Shown: positions 12,167 to 24,400 of the stretch, in pieces
How positions within the stretch are numbered: the first letter of the stretch is position 1
Layout of the letters: each line of letters begins with the position of its first letter
Assembly (NCBI GenBank): GCA_037044905.1
Contig: JBAOKB010000032.1
Location: 1-62,502 of the forward strand
Source: Hortaea werneckii
Lineage: Eukaryota > Ascomycota > Dothideomycetes > Mycosphaerellales > Teratosphaeriaceae
Reading direction: 5' to 3'
DNA length: 62,502 bases
Made by a program: the position numbers and the translations under genes
Notes under the pieces: generated by a model
Told to the model about the DNA's origin: nothing
Databases searched by the model: none
Seen by the model: only the letters and a program-made list of their open reading frames with translations

Positions 12167-13383
12167 ACTCATTCACCAATCCGACGGCAAAGACGCTCTC
12201 TTCTCTCTCCAACGCCAAATCAGCGTGGATCCGGGCCTACGCCGACAACACGCCTTTACGCAACGACTTCGGAGACAAGCAAGTCGTCACCTGCCCACAC
12301 ACACGCTGCGGGACTGGGCAGTGCGAAAACTCAGACTGTCGTCAATTGCAAATAGCAACCTTTAAGAAGTGGCGGGGTCTTCCCCTCCCCCACCGCTGAT
12401 AGCAACGGACAGCACCACGTAGACGGTAACTTGCGGAGGGCCGGCCGGCGAGCGGCGACGGTAAACCGTGATCCAAAGCGTTCTGAGGTACTCCACCTCG
12501 CATACCCTTTTCGTACGGACTATCGATCAAGACCAAGCGCGAAGGATAGCTCCTTGAACCCAGCTGGTTTGGACGTCGACGGTTTGCTGGATTCGATAAT
12601 GCTCTAAGACGTCTTAAGCGCCGTTCCTGGGACCGTTATCATCGACCCGTGCATTGAGCGTTGCGGCAGGCCATTATCAAAACGTCAAAAAGTTACCTTA
12701 CTGTATCGAGAGCAGGACTCACCAACCTGTCTCCACAGTGCTTAATTGTCGGATCCTCCCACTGGACGAAGTGCGGCAGCAAGAGGATCGCGTGAACATC
12801 GCGCCTACCAGACATCAACTAGAAAGCGCGCATGCGCGCACCTGCTCTACTCCTCTCGACCCCGAGTAAGAGACTTGAACATTAGTCCCACGGAAACCGT
12901 CGATACTCCACTTCTCGATGCATTGCCCTTTCCACAGACGCAATCACTACCCACGCTTACGGACGCACGACATTCGATCACGGTGGAAACACGATTCAGT
13001 CATAGAGTCGACCACGCCCACTTCGCGCGCTCTGATTCTTACCATTCCAGTAGCCTCTACGGCTTGACTGCGCTTACAGACCTGTACTGGGGGGCTACGT
13101 GCAATTAGCTTTGGACCAGACCAAGGCATCGGTTTATACTAGCGAGAAACGACCTATCCGGCCCCAACCGAACTGCCCTGGAGCATCTTCTGTTCCATAT
13201 CAACCAACGGATCTCTACCAGAAGACTTACTTCTCAAGGCCTTTGACGGGCTACATTCACTTCAAAGTCACCGCTAGCAGACGGTCGCACCCCTAGGGAA
13301 CCCGTCGTTAGTCGTTTCCACCGACCGCAGCCGATCAAGCCGCTGGTCGCATCTCTCATCGTTGGTTTAGCCCGCCGAACTTC

Positions 13384-15166
13384 ATGTCGATGCCGTTCAT
13401 CGGGCCACCGCAGCGACAAGGCGAGCCGCCTGTCCTGACAAAGTAAGTCATCGCCAGCTTGGATGCCAATTCATCCGACTTTAGCTGACCATCTCGATCA
13501 AAGCAACAATGTTGGCCTCACAATCCGCCAGCAGCCCAGACAGGGGCTCGTCACGCTGCCACACAAAGAGAAGAGTAAGTGCCCCTACGAGCCATGAGAT
13601 TAGAATGCTTTCTGACTATTCATAGGCCGCAAACCAATTGATCCGCCGCCGATTGTCCAGATTACGGTACAGTCGATGACCCTCGACAAGGACGAGTAAG
13701 CCCAGTTGCATCTGAACTGCGTTTTTTGGATTCGTAGCTGATTGGCGCTCAGATCATGGCTTGTCAGCCCTTTCCTCTTCATGATGGTGACCCTTCTTGA
13801 GGGCTCGACCGGCGACACGCCAGTGCAAGGAGCACCCATTGTCGGACAGAGCTCTTCTTCATTGCATCGATTGAAAGACATCACAAACAAAGACGGCGGA
13901 TTCTTCGTGTTTGGAGACATCTCCATCAAGGTGTTGGGCATCCACCGCCTACGTTTCAACCTCTTCAACGCAGACCACAAGGATGGAGGTGTCACGTACA
14001 TTACTCACATCGACTCCGAGCCCTTCCACGTTGTGAACAACAAGGAATTCGCAGGCCTGACAGAGTCAAGTCACTTATCTCGCACCTTCTCCGACCAGGG
14101 CGTAAGACTTCGACTGCGCAAAGAACCAAGGCAGTTGGGACAGAGCTCAGCGAGCAAGCGCAACTTCAACGCGATAGAAGAAACCTCCCCTCCCGAAGCG
14201 CGACCTGTATATTCGGGGCCTAGCAGTCAGTACGTTTATGCGACGCCGTCGATCAAGCGCCAGCGATCAGAAAACGAATTTGGGTCTCCTCCCTATATGC
14301 GCTCCCATGGCAGCTCGATACCACAATACGGCGCAAGCAACATTTCTCCAGTAGACCGATCATGGTACGACCAGGGGCAAGGCGCACAGCAAATCATGCC
14401 AGCTTATGGGATGCCGGTCAGTGATCCTTCGAGTGGATACGAGTTTCATGGGAGCTCACAAGGTGGCATGAACCCCTTGTCAGCCGCTGGCATTGCGTCG
14501 TTTCCGAGAAGCTTCCCCCCGGCGCAAATACCCTCTACAACAGGATACAGTCATGAGATGGCCATGGGGAGAATGGGCACAATGGAAACCACGGGAGGAC
14601 AGATGAATGCAGACTACGAAGCACCAGGCACTGCGCAGTACGGCAGCAGAGCCAACGCGGGTGGGAGTCTCCATACACCATCGCATTCTACAGGATCCAC
14701 TGGGCAACATGGGGGTTTGCCGGCAAATGCAGGGTCTGAAGGACATACCAGTGAACTCGGTTACATGGGCATGGCATCCGAGCCGAACTATGGCGTCCGC
14801 CCTGTTTCAGCCCGATCTGGATACTCCGCCTTACCTCCTACAGCAATGCCCGTCCAGTCCAATCAGCCATACTATCCACCTCATCTACAACAATCGCCAA
14901 TGTATTCCGACTCCGACCGCGTAGCCCACTCTGGTTTACAACAAGCTTATCCTTCGCATCCTTCGATTCCGTCACCGGCGCATTCGGAGCTGAACAACAC
15001 GATGCTCAACAGCTCATTTGCTGGACAGGCGTCTTCAACAGGCAGCGTCACTCCACATGCCGGAGGTATGCACTTGATGAGCAGCAGCGGTCTTGCGGAA
15101 CCAAGCGAGATGTCTCAACAGCAGCCACTCTACGCATCTCTACAACACCACAAGTCATACGGATGA
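13384..15166 (+). CDS. vosA: Velvet-family regulator, VosA-type architecture
   Basis: Exons 13384-13442, 13504-13574, 13626-13695 and 13753-15166 (1614 nt, 537 aa). The joined N-terminus reads NNNVGLTIRQQPRQG, LPHKEKSRKPIDPPPIVQI and then SWLVSPFLFMMVTL. The velvet fold continues with SSLHRLKDITNKDGGFFVFG, LRFNLF, and SDQGVRLRLRKEPR near residue 160. Intron 1 has donor GTAAGT and branch GCTGACC. Velvet proteins are fungal transcription factors with an NF-kB-like fold that form homo- and heterodimers and control sporulation and secondary metabolism. A velvet domain at the N-terminus followed by a long disordered Ser/Gly/Gln/Tyr-rich tail with a basic patch (IKRQRSE) fits VosA. VelC usually has a long N-terminal extension instead and is the main alternative. 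A start further upstream is possible. The 5' region is unusually long and gene-free. Confidence 0.85.
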
Positions 15167-16659
15167 GGCGAGTTCCTTGCGGTCGACGAGCCCTCTCGAT
15201 CGAGAACAGCGGCATTGAGAGAAGCGGCGTTAAGGGTACAAGGAGATTTTTTCATTCAGGCGCATGGCTTACAGCACGGTGCCTTTGGTCATTGGGCGTT
15301 GGTGCTCAATGGGAGGTCAGCAGCAGAAAAGCAAGCAAATCAAGGACACAGACCACACGGCGTTCGACTCGGAGACACGGTTCAAAGGGAGTTTCATACC
15401 AGGATAGAAGGGAGCATCTATTGCTTCGGTAATCATCTATTAGCGAAGGTGTTGCGGCTTTGGATAGGAGCAACCAGGAGGGAAAGGGAGTTTCAATATT
15501 TATAGGGAATGGTAGAGGTTGCAGATTACAATGCACCGGCACATATGGGCGTTTGGCGGAAAAGCTCGGCGAGGGCAGCATCAGTCTATTGGTGGCATGC
15601 GACATCGCTTGGTCGATTGGGTCTCGTAATTGTATACTAGCAGAGGCATTGGTAAAGAACGCCCTGTGAGCTTCTATAGAAAGCTGTATTTCTGTTTCGA
15701 AAATCATCATCTGTCCATTGGCCATTCCTCGTTCTGAACTCCATTGCAAGCTTTTCAAGATCAACTCGGTCTTAATGCGATCAAGCGACATCTACCTAGT
15801 CACCAGACTTGCTGTGTCGACCGTACCTAACTCACGTTCTGCTGTTACAATGTTTCACCGGCGAGCCGTTTGGCAATGTTCGGTCCTGCAGATGTCTTCA
15901 GGTAACGAGCATGTTATGCCGTTGCTACCGTTGGTTCCTTGCATCCTGTTATTTCGGGAGATGTTGTAGTGCTGCATGCACGACCGTTTCAGCGATGAAT
16001 TATGCATGCGACGAAGGTATGTAACCACGGCGACGAAGGTAAAGCTTGGATCGTTCATTACACGATAAAAACGACGTCTAGTCCGCTGACCGCTGTGGAT
16101 ATCGCCAATCTCACAGATGACCAGACGTAACGACGAGTGACACCCAGAGAGAGCAGCAGCGCCTTCTTCCCCGAAACGACCTGCCGTCCTATGGCGCACC
16201 GTATACGCGTGATTTTGGCCAGATACACAGCAGCCACAGACCTAGCAGATATCTCTCTGCCCACAAAAAGACAAAACAATGAAACTCTCACCGGGCGACC
16301 GAGCAGCGGGCTCGGGCAACTTTAAAAAAGGCGCCGAAATCTCGCAATGGCCCCGTGCGAACCAAATATACCGCTGGACAAGATCAAGTACGGTACGATG
16401 AGCGCGAGTCAGTCAGTGTAAGAGACGGTACACAACGACACCTATGTCCCTGCCCGCGAAAACCGGGTCGACATTGCGGAGAGGTTCCCCATCTTTCGAA
16501 CCATTGTGGTAAGGAGATAGCTTCAAGTCATTAAGCGTAGGAATCATAATACATCGTTCCACTCTTCCCTTCACCGCCTGATCATCGGGCTCCCATCTCA
16601 GCACGCCAGAACGTCCGAATGACTACCAACATGTTGGCCGGGGATAATCGTACATTCAT
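15167..16659. other. Intergenic, velvet to His-rich gene
   Basis: No supported gene. It is probably 3' leader of the velvet transcript plus the downstream flank of the minus-strand His-rich gene. The minus frame at 15306-15791 (161 codons) has no recognisable feature. Confidence 0.45.
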
Positions 16660-17013
16660 TTAATGTCGGTGGCTCTTGCTGCTGCCGCTGCTGCCACTAG
16701 CGCCTCCACTGCTGCTGTGCCTATGCTTGTGGTGATGATGATGGTGGTGGTGCTGCGGGTGATGGTGAGAGCTGTCATCGCTACTCTTCCGGCTACTACT
16801 GCTGTGGTGGTGTCTTGATTCTTCTTTATGCCCTTCCTTGCGATCATTCGCTCGGTGTTCATGGCGCTTTGGGCCGTAGGCTCGATCCCTTGTTGCATCT
16901 ATCGGCAAGATGGGGATTGCGGTAATGGCCAGCAGCGGGTTGAGCAAGTTGGTGCCCTTGCGGGCTTTGGGCTGCTCATGGACGAGTCGTGAGGTTTGGA
17001 TCGTCTCCGGCAT
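16660..17013 (-). CDS. Small His/Ser-rich protein, hypothetical
   Basis: 117 aa from an ATG at 17013. Residues 1-50 contain a mildly hydrophobic segment (LLNPLLAITAIPILPI). The rest is basic and disordered: RHHHSSSSRKSSDDSSHHH, then an eight-His run, then Ser/Gly-rich and a KSHRH end. No family is recognised. His runs can bind nickel, zinc or copper, but that is inference. The codons in the His run alternate CAC and CAT rather than being a pure repeat, which is mild support for selection on the protein. A second minus frame (16656-16898) overlaps but is Thr/Ala-rich shadow. Reality of the gene is likely but not certain. Confidence 0.5.
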   Translation of the reverse strand: MPETIQTSRLVHEQPKARKGTNLLNPLLAITAIPILPIDATRDRAYGPKRHEHRANDRKEGHKEESRHHHSSSSRKSSDDSSHHHPQHHHHHHHHKHRHSSSGGASGSSGSSKSHRH

Positions 17014-17746
17014 TGTGATTGTGATACGGTACCTAGGTAGTGTCGAGATGTTGGTCAGAAGCCTGGGCCTACCATGTGATTCTCAGTGTAGTCTATACTC
17101 GACGTTTACGACCGCCACATATGACAGCGGCCGTCATCTTGGGTTTCACGAGAGGCAAAGATCGTCATCCTGTGCGAGGCTGACGTATTGCTATCCATGA
17201 GGGCCTCCCGGGCCCGGGGTGGAATGGAAGCTGGGACAAGGCAGTCAGGCAGGAATTCCGGGCGCCTACTCCGGACCTTCCGTCAGTATCATCTCCGCTG
17301 TCCTGAGCATCTCAGAAAGTCTCAATCGCCCTCCAGACGTTCAAAAGCACGACTCCCGCTAGCGCCGGGAACAAGCGAGCCAACCACGTCGAAATGGCGC
17401 ACCTACAGTAGGTGGACGGTTTGGACGGTATCGTCTCCGCTGTCTGAGACGAAAATGCCTCAGGTTGATGAAAATCGGCTCGGTTCGGTGTAATAGGTAA
17501 TGATGATACCCATCGGCAATTGTCAATTGCCGACGCCTCGAAGGCCGTCAACAACGACATAAAGACAACTCCCTCGATTGGTTAGCCAAGAGCTCTTGTC
17601 AAAGTCATTGAACGCCCCTAATCTCTGCTTGTACCTACAGAGCACTTCAAACTCCTTCGTCGCGACCGGGTGGTGCCATCTTAACCATCTAACCCACAGA
17701 AACGCCCCAAGCCGCTCAGAGCCCTAAAGCAGAGAAAACATTCAAG
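17014..17746. other. Divergent promoter region, His-rich / dehydrogenase
   Basis: It holds the upstream regions of both genes. A TACCTAGGTA palindrome lies at 17030-17039, 17 bp upstream of the His-rich start. No coding frame is supported. Confidence 0.5.
17030..17039. promoter_or_regulatory. TACCTAGGTA palindrome
   Basis: Perfect 10-bp palindrome, one of four exact copies in intergenic DNA of this window (others at 19114, 50930 and 55221). Confidence 0.6.
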
Positions 17747-18691
17747 ATGAAGCTCCTCTACCCAACCTCACTCAAACTGGATGTTGAAAGTCTCAAGGGG
17801 TTCAGCGTCGATCTGCAGCCTTACGATGTTAAGCAGAAACTCCCCGAGAACCTCGTTGACGCGGATGCCATGATAACCTGGACCAACTCCCCAGACAACC
17901 TCAAAGATGCCGCTGGAAGGATGAAGAACCTCAAATGGATCCAGTCGTTAGCCGCTGGTCCTAACGATGTGCTCGGAGCTGGTTTCGATGCTTCCAAGAT
18001 CAAGATCACTACTGGTTCCGGGCTGCACGACTGGACAGTCGCTGAGCACACGCTCGGTCTCCTGCTTGTGGCGGCCCGAAAATTTCATGAGATGAGGGAC
18101 TTTCAGACTTCAGGAAAATGGCCAGGTCACCTCGGTGGCCCCCAACCTGATAGACCGGCAGGTGCCTTCACCTCCCTCCGAGGAGCCAATGTGGTGATCT
18201 GGGGTTTCGGTAACATTGGCAAGACGCTCGCGCCTTGGTTGACGGCAATGGGTGCGAACGTCACAGGCGTCGCTCGCTCCTCTGGTGTGAGAAGCGGCTT
18301 CCAGGTGTATTCGGAGGATCAGCTTGCAGAGGTATTGCCGAAGACTGATGCGCTCGTCATGATCCTGCCAGGCTCTGATTCGACGAAGAACGCATTGAAT
18401 GCGGAGAGGATGAAGCAGCTGCCCAAACATGCCTGGGTAGTCAATGTGGGCCGCGGCACATCTATCGACGAGAGCGCCTTGGACAAGGCTCTGACCAATG
18501 GCGATATCGGTGGTGCAGCACTAGACGTCTTCCAGCAGGAGCCGCTGCCCGAGAGCTCGCCCTTGTACAAGCAGAAGAACGTTGTGCTGAGCCCTCACGC
18601 GGCTGGCGGAAGGCCTCAAGATGCTGAGAAGCTGATTGCGGACAATCTGAGGAGGTTCATGGCTGGACAGGAACTGAAGAATATCATCTGA
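17747..18691 (+). CDS. D-2-hydroxyacid dehydrogenase, NAD(P)-dependent
   Basis: Single exon, 314 aa, the usual length. The catalytic domain flanks a Rossmann domain whose dinucleotide motif is WGFGNIG (Gly153, Gly155, Gly158). The catalytic set is complete: Arg236 in VNVGRGTSI, Glu265 in FQQEPLP and His284 in LSPHAAGG. It should reduce a 2-keto acid to the D-hydroxy acid, or the reverse, in the cytosol. The short form resembles glyoxylate/hydroxypyruvate reductase GhrA-like members more than the 3-phosphoglycerate enzyme with its ACT domain. The exact substrate is not readable. The residue after the second Rossmann strand (VARSSGV) has an Arg-Ser pair that could favour NADPH; this is inference. 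Confidence 0.93.
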   Translation: MKLLYPTSLKLDVESLKGFSVDLQPYDVKQKLPENLVDADAMITWTNSPDNLKDAAGRMKNLKWIQSLAAGPNDVLGAGFDASKIKITTGSGLHDWTVAEHTLGLLLVAARKFHEMRDFQTSGKWPGHLGGPQPDRPAGAFTSLRGANVVIWGFGNIGKTLAPWLTAMGANVTGVARSSGVRSGFQVYSEDQLAEVLPKTDALVMILPGSDSTKNALNAERMKQLPKHAWVVNVGRGTSIDESALDKALTNGDIGGAALDVFQQEPLPESSPLYKQKNVVLSPHAAGGRPQDAEKLIADNLRRFMAGQELKNII

Positions 18692-19596
18692 CTCTCCGCG
18701 AATTCAGGGGCATCAAAGTTGTAAATGAGATTTGACTACGAACACATGCACATGACGGTGAAAATGAGCAACGAAAGATCACTTCAATTGCACGCTCAAG
18801 CAGTTCACACTCCAGCCGATCCAGTAGAAATAACAGGCATATTTCATATAATGCTTGCAACGATGTCGAGAAAAGTGTCCCCCCCAGAGCAGGTAAATCT
18901 GTGATTCCTATCGATAGTGTACTGGTCAACGCCTCCCGACAAGTACCAGCGAGCCATCGTTGTCCACCATATGTCCGAAATCATCTTCGTCAACTTCATC
19001 GAACCGTCCAAGGGATGAGTGTACGACAATTTAGCCCACTGACGCTTGGGTTGAACCTGAAGGAAGTCATCCGGAAACAACAAAGGGACCCGTCTTTCGC
19101 CTTATGCTTGACCTACCTAGGTATCTGTGACTGGGCGTGACAAGCTATGTGTGCTATTCGTGAGATGGTGAAAGGAAGCGTTGCCGGAGCCATCGGCAGC
19201 ACAGACCATGAATTCGAGGAAGCTCCAGTTGGCCGCGCGCGGCGCAAGAGCATCAATTCTTCAAAACCTCATGAGCACCGCGCCGCAAGGACTATACCAC
19301 TCAATTCCTGGTGCGAGGTGCAAGATCACGATTTCAATAGCCTTGCGGTGATATGAGAGTCAGCCATTAATTTAGAGTGGGAGATGAATGCGACACCGAC
19401 AATAGGCCGTGGACGCTGACATGGATGGGCGCTGTAGGTTCCTGATGGCTTTTCCCATCACTATGATCCTGAAACGATGCGGCACAAATTTCTGATGACC
19501 ATTTCATTTTTCTTCAGCGAGGTGCCTGCTACGTTCTGGCAGTCTTCGATACCTGCGATTTTCTTCATGCACATCTAAGTATCCACAGAGGGCGCA
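18692..19596. other. Intergenic, dehydrogenase to membrane protein
   Basis: No supported gene. It contains a TACCTAGGTA palindrome at 19114-19123, about 0.5 kb upstream of the next start codon. Confidence 0.5.
19114..19123. promoter_or_regulatory. TACCTAGGTA palindrome
   Basis: Exact copy of the recurring motif, preceded by ACC so that the context reads ACCTACCTAGGTA. Confidence 0.6.
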
Positions 19597-20729
19597 ATGG
19601 CAACTAATTCAACCCTGGTGACAACTTCGCACAGCCTTCTTGGGCATGGCCTCACGGTATCAAACACGATAATAGACTATCTGAAGGCTCATGCGAATGC
19701 CAGAAATCTTCGGGAGCCAGAATTGCCGGAGACGATTGCATTTCTAAAGATCTACCGCCATGGGGCCATCGTTCTTTCACTTTTGCTGGTCTTTGCCGTT
19801 AGTCACTCTTCATAACACCAAGTATCGCATCTGCTGACCGGTAAAAAGTCCTTCAAGTTGGCGGTATCATGCTCAGTCTGACGATGGCGACAATGCCCGA
19901 GACAGCGCAGATCAATCCACAGACGAAATCGAGGAAGCAAACATCGGCTCACAACGGATCCACGCCGGCCGACGATGAGGCCAGGACCTATCTACTTGGT
20001 TTCCTCGCGCCGCCTTTACCTATCGACCCATTATTCTGGCTGAGCGTTTTCACAAGCGAGCGCGGGCCTAAGCTGCTGCGGCGCGGTCTTCTTCCCGGAC
20101 TAATCTATACTTGTCTGTTCTTGTCCTCCATCGTCATGGTGGACTTGCTACTTTGTCTTCGATCCATTTGGGTGAGAGTCGCCCTATGTGTGAGCGTTGC
20201 GGCTCTGATGGGACCTTTGCGCATGATCTGGACGCATAGCGTAGTCACTGGTGAACGTTCTAGAAGCCCGGACTATCGAGCTGCCTTCAGCAGATCACAA
20301 CACGCCATCTTGATGGCGCCATCGCTTCTTCATGCCTTTTCTTGCTGTGCTCTTATATTACTGCCTAGTTCCATTGCTTGGAGCTGCGAATGGAGAAGCC
20401 TGAAGCTGGACCTGGCGTCAGTGAGCTACGTGTTAGCCATACCGACCACAGCACTATTGATCGGGCTGTGTCTGTTCGTCCCGTCTTCGATCGCGCTCAC
20501 AAGGGTTGAGACTGCCTTGCTCGACGACAGAAGGCGAATTCTTGTGCCCTTCGACCGCGAGAAGATCATTCCACCCTCCGACTACCATCAAGGATACTAC
20601 TCAACCTGGTTCGCTCCATACGCCCGAGCAATGCGCTCAATTGACATGAAGACGATCTGGTGGGTGTATGTTCAATACTCGAGATGGGTAGTGGTACTCC
20701 TACTAGCTCATTGCATACATGCATGGTAG
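19597..20729 (+). CDS. Multi-pass membrane protein, fungal conserved type
   Basis: Likely exons 19597-19801 and 19849-20729 (1086 nt, 361 aa). The join gives one continuous helix: LSLLLVFAVILQVGGIMLSL. Three or four further helices follow, at LLPGLIYTCLFLSSIVMV, IWVRVALCVSVAALM, SLLHAFSCCALILL and VLAIPTTALLIGLCLFV. The cytosolic end carries ALTRVETALL and PFDREKI, and a last hydrophobic segment closes the protein. I recall the ALTRVxxxLL..PFDR pattern from a fungal family often mislabelled ubiquitin carrier protein, but there is no UBC domain here. Function is unknown. The intron has a clear branch (GCTGACC) but the frame-keeping donor GTCACT is weak; the better donor GTTAGT four bases earlier breaks the frame. 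Either the splice is unusual or the junction is slightly different. Confidence 0.65.
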
Positions 20730-21446
20730 AACCATGAGGGAACGTGATGAACTACCTTGGTATTGGTAATGAGAATTCCCAAGCTTTTACTTCGGAATCC
20801 AGGTTTACCAGATGTAAGCCACTCGTCCGCAATCCAGGTATTTCTGGGATAATGTATCTTTAACTGTCAGTAGGTATTGCCTAGGTACCGGGGTAGATTA
20901 TGTAGGTACGTACAGTATCTCCTATCTTACTACCGTAAAATACCCAGGAAGGCAGGTGGGTGTGGCCCCGACGTGCCCGGCAGCCCAGGGAGGCGGCGAG
21001 GGCGCGCATTTCGTCGGGTCGGCAAGAGCATGCCGCCACCCAGCCCAGCAGCTTCCCTAGCTGAGGTCTTCAACATGAATGATGAGGGACGACTGACATG
21101 TCATCGCTTGCTTTTGCTTATACACTGCGCTGAGATCGTATTTGAGTCAATGGCAATGCACCTGGCATTCTTTCTCCCGGCCTCTTTCAGGTAAAGGGCA
21201 TCACACTCGCATCCCGCGAATCTATAGCACATACCTTCAAAGCTACTACAAGATTGCTGACATGCATTGTAAGAGCACTACAAGCGCACACCTCGTTCGC
21301 TGCAGGCGGACCTCGTGACAACCAATGATACGGGGAGGACTGCGCCTCTTCTCAGCCTCGCGGCGGGCCACGTGTGATAAGAGAAGACTTCGCGCAAACC
21401 TCAGCTTGATCAAACTTCCTTACCTCTTCACCTATTTGTCACCACA
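20730..21446. other. Intergenic upstream of the NACHT gene
   Basis: No supported gene. It is rich in CTAGGTA-like words around 20868-20910, including TGCCTAGGTA at 20878-20887, one base from the recurring palindrome. Confidence 0.5.
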
Positions 21447-24400
21447 ATGGCTGATCCGCTAACCATTGTAGGCGCCACAGCGAGCGTAGTTCAACTGATT
21501 GAATTCACCGCAAAGGTATTGACTAGGTTGAATGAGTACCGTGTCCAAACCGGCGAGCTTCCGTCTGCTTTCGCCCATGTTGCAAGTCAACTTCCGCTTC
21601 TTCGACAAATTCTTGAGAAGACACGAGAAGGCATTAAGCTCCAGAACATTAGCCAAGAAGACGTTGAAGTGATACAACCATGCTTGCAAGGATGTCAAGA
21701 GCAGATGCAGAAGCTTGACACCCTTTTGCTCACCATACTACCGGAAGCGCAAGAGCGAACAGCCAGAAAAATGGCGAAGGGCATCCGAAGTCTATGGAAA
21801 GACTCAGACGTGCGCAAGATTGATGCAGAAATTGACTTTTTCGTGGCCAGATTGAACTTTTACTGTTCCTGGTCTTCATCGAAGCTTGATCCGCGGAATC
21901 GTACGGCCATTCTTGATCTCCATGACATTTCACCTCACTGACTCCGTTCCAGAAGATCTCCTTGTTACCATCCGACAACGGCTGGCACCTCCAGACCCCT
22001 TCGTAAACCTGCGCAAAGCCCTCAAGCTGCGTTCCACCAATACTGGCAAATGGTACTTGCAAGGACCTCATTTTAAGGCTTGCAAGGCCCAAAGCTCTTA
22101 TTTCGGCTGGCTGCATGGCTCGGCTGGATCTGGAAAGACAATCTTGAGCGCTAGTATCATTGACAGTCTCCAGCAGTTCTGCCGCAAGGACCCGGCCAGA
22201 TCCCTTGCGTTCTTCTTTTTTGACTTCAACGATGCTGCCAAGCAGGATGCAAACAGCATGGTGAAGTCGCTACTGAGCCAATGCTTAGAGAGATGTACCA
22301 AGGTTCCGGATGCGGTGCGGCTTCTTTCTACCACGGCCTCCGAGCAGCAACTGCTCGACGCCTTGAAGGCCACCATAGACGCTCTACCAGTGTCTTTCGT
22401 AGTCCTAGATGCATTAGACGAATGCAACAACCGTGAAAGACTCTTCGAGGTCCTTGAGGAAATGCAGAGCTGGGGGAGCAAGTCGCTACATGTGCTCGTG
22501 ACGAGTCGCAGAGAAGCCGACATCGAAGATGCTCTAGAAGACCTCGTCCTGCCTGAAAGTACGACCTGTCTCGAAAGCAGTCTGGTGGATGCAGATATTC
22601 GCACTTACGTTCACGAGAGGCTGACAGAGGACAAGTCTTTTAGAAGATGGCAAGGAGATCCAGAAATCCGAGAGGAAATCGAGCGGACTCTCGGCAAGCA
22701 AGCCCGTGGAATGTACGGTTTTAAAGTTACGTCGCATGTTGGGAATACCGTGCTAACAGCACCCTCTAGGTTCAGATGGGCGGCCTGCCAATTAGACACA
22801 TTGGCGCATTGTCTAACTCGTGGAAAAGTTCGCCGTGCTCTTCGAGATCTGCCGAAAACCCTTTACGAGACATATGATCGCATCATACGCACAATAGATG
22901 AAAGTCAGAACGGGGAAGAAGCGCTCAAGGTTCTGAGGTGGTTGGTATATTCACAACGACCCCTCTCAGCAAACGAGCTTCTCGAAGTTACGGGGATTGT
23001 CCTCGAAGATGACAATCCAAGATTCGACAAGGATGAAGTACTTCAGGATCTCCGCGACATCTTACGGATTTGCCTCAGCCTTGTGAGCATCGTCCCAGCT
23101 GCGCAAGACTCCAATGGAAGCGGTGATGAAAGTGAAACAGAAGACTCTCTGCCTGCCGGCTCTGACGCTAGCCTTGAAGTTGAAGTCAAATGCATCCGAC
23201 TAGCCCATTTCTCCGTGAAAGAATACTTGACATCGGCACGCCCCTGCATAAAAAGTTTCAGCTTGCCAGAGAAAGAGTCCAATGACATTCTAGCGACCTG
23301 CTGCCTTGTCTACTTACTTAGATTCGAGGGAGAAGAATGGGATGATCCGGAATGCGAAGCCAAATTCCCATTGGCGAGATACGCGGCAGTCCATTGGACT
23401 AAACATGCACGAATCTCAGATTGTCAGTCTCAGCAGCAACAGGATCTTTGCACGAAGCTGTTCACGGAACGTCTGCCAGCCTACAGATCGTGGAATCGTT
23501 TCTACGACCTGTCTTGCAACTGGTCGGAAACCTGTGATATTCGCAGGGAGATACACGAGTTCCCTAATCCCTTGTTTTCAGCTAGTAGCGAAGATTTGGC
23601 TCAAGCTGTATCCGCAATCTTGGAAGATGCCAATGTGAACATCGACGCGACGTGGGACAAGTGTGGCAGTGCGCTGTGCGAAGCATCGAGGCAGGGTCAC
23701 CGAAGAATTGTCCACATGTTGCTTGCTAAGGGAGCGGATCCAAACCTTAGAAGTGGTTATGGCTACACTGCGCTGGTGCAAGCAGTATACTTTGGCGACA
23801 AGAGGATTGTGCAGATGTTGTTAGACGCAGGCGCGGATATCCGCGACCAACATATCTGCGCCGCCGCACTGCGTGGAGCTGTGGAACATGACGACAAGAA
23901 GCTGGTGGAGATGTTATTGGACGCAGGTGCGGATATCCACGCAACAGGCGAAAATACCGCGTTGAATGCTGCGGCGGCCACAGGGAAGAAGCAGATGGTG
24001 GAGTTCCTCCTAGCCAAGGATGCGAATTGTGAAGCTAAAGGGGTTTGCTACGGTCGAGCGTTAATCTCGGCATCAGGCAACGGCAGAAATGGCATGGTAG
24101 AGATGCTGCTAGCCCATGGCGCTGACATTAACACTAGAACTGAAGCGACAACTGCACTGATTAAGGCATCGTATTTCCTTAAGGTGTGGACCGTAGAGAT
24201 GCTCCTAGCTCATGGCGCAGATGTTAACGCCCAAAGATACGACTGCAATACTGCGCTTGGGGTAGTACTAGAACGTTTTGGCATCGACGAAGAGCGGGAG
24301 GAAAAGATTGCAGAAAAGCTCATAGCTAATGGCTTTGACATTGAAGCTCGAGACGAATTAAACCTGACCCCATTGCGAAAGGCGTCAGGCACGGGGAGCA

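Larger units (their letters stand above)
8077..13383. other. 5.3-kb region without a recognisable gene
   Basis: No open frame here shows a domain, a signal peptide with a convincing body, or splice-joined conserved blocks on either strand. The longest frames (about 110-140 codons near 9143, 10154 and 12746) look random. The right part (about 11.8-13.38 kb) is pyrimidine- and CA-rich and holds a branch-site/acceptor pair, so it may be promoter and long 5' leader of the velvet gene. A short inverted repeat is at 8604-8624. An unrecognised RNA or lineage-specific gene cannot be excluded. Confidence 0.5.
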
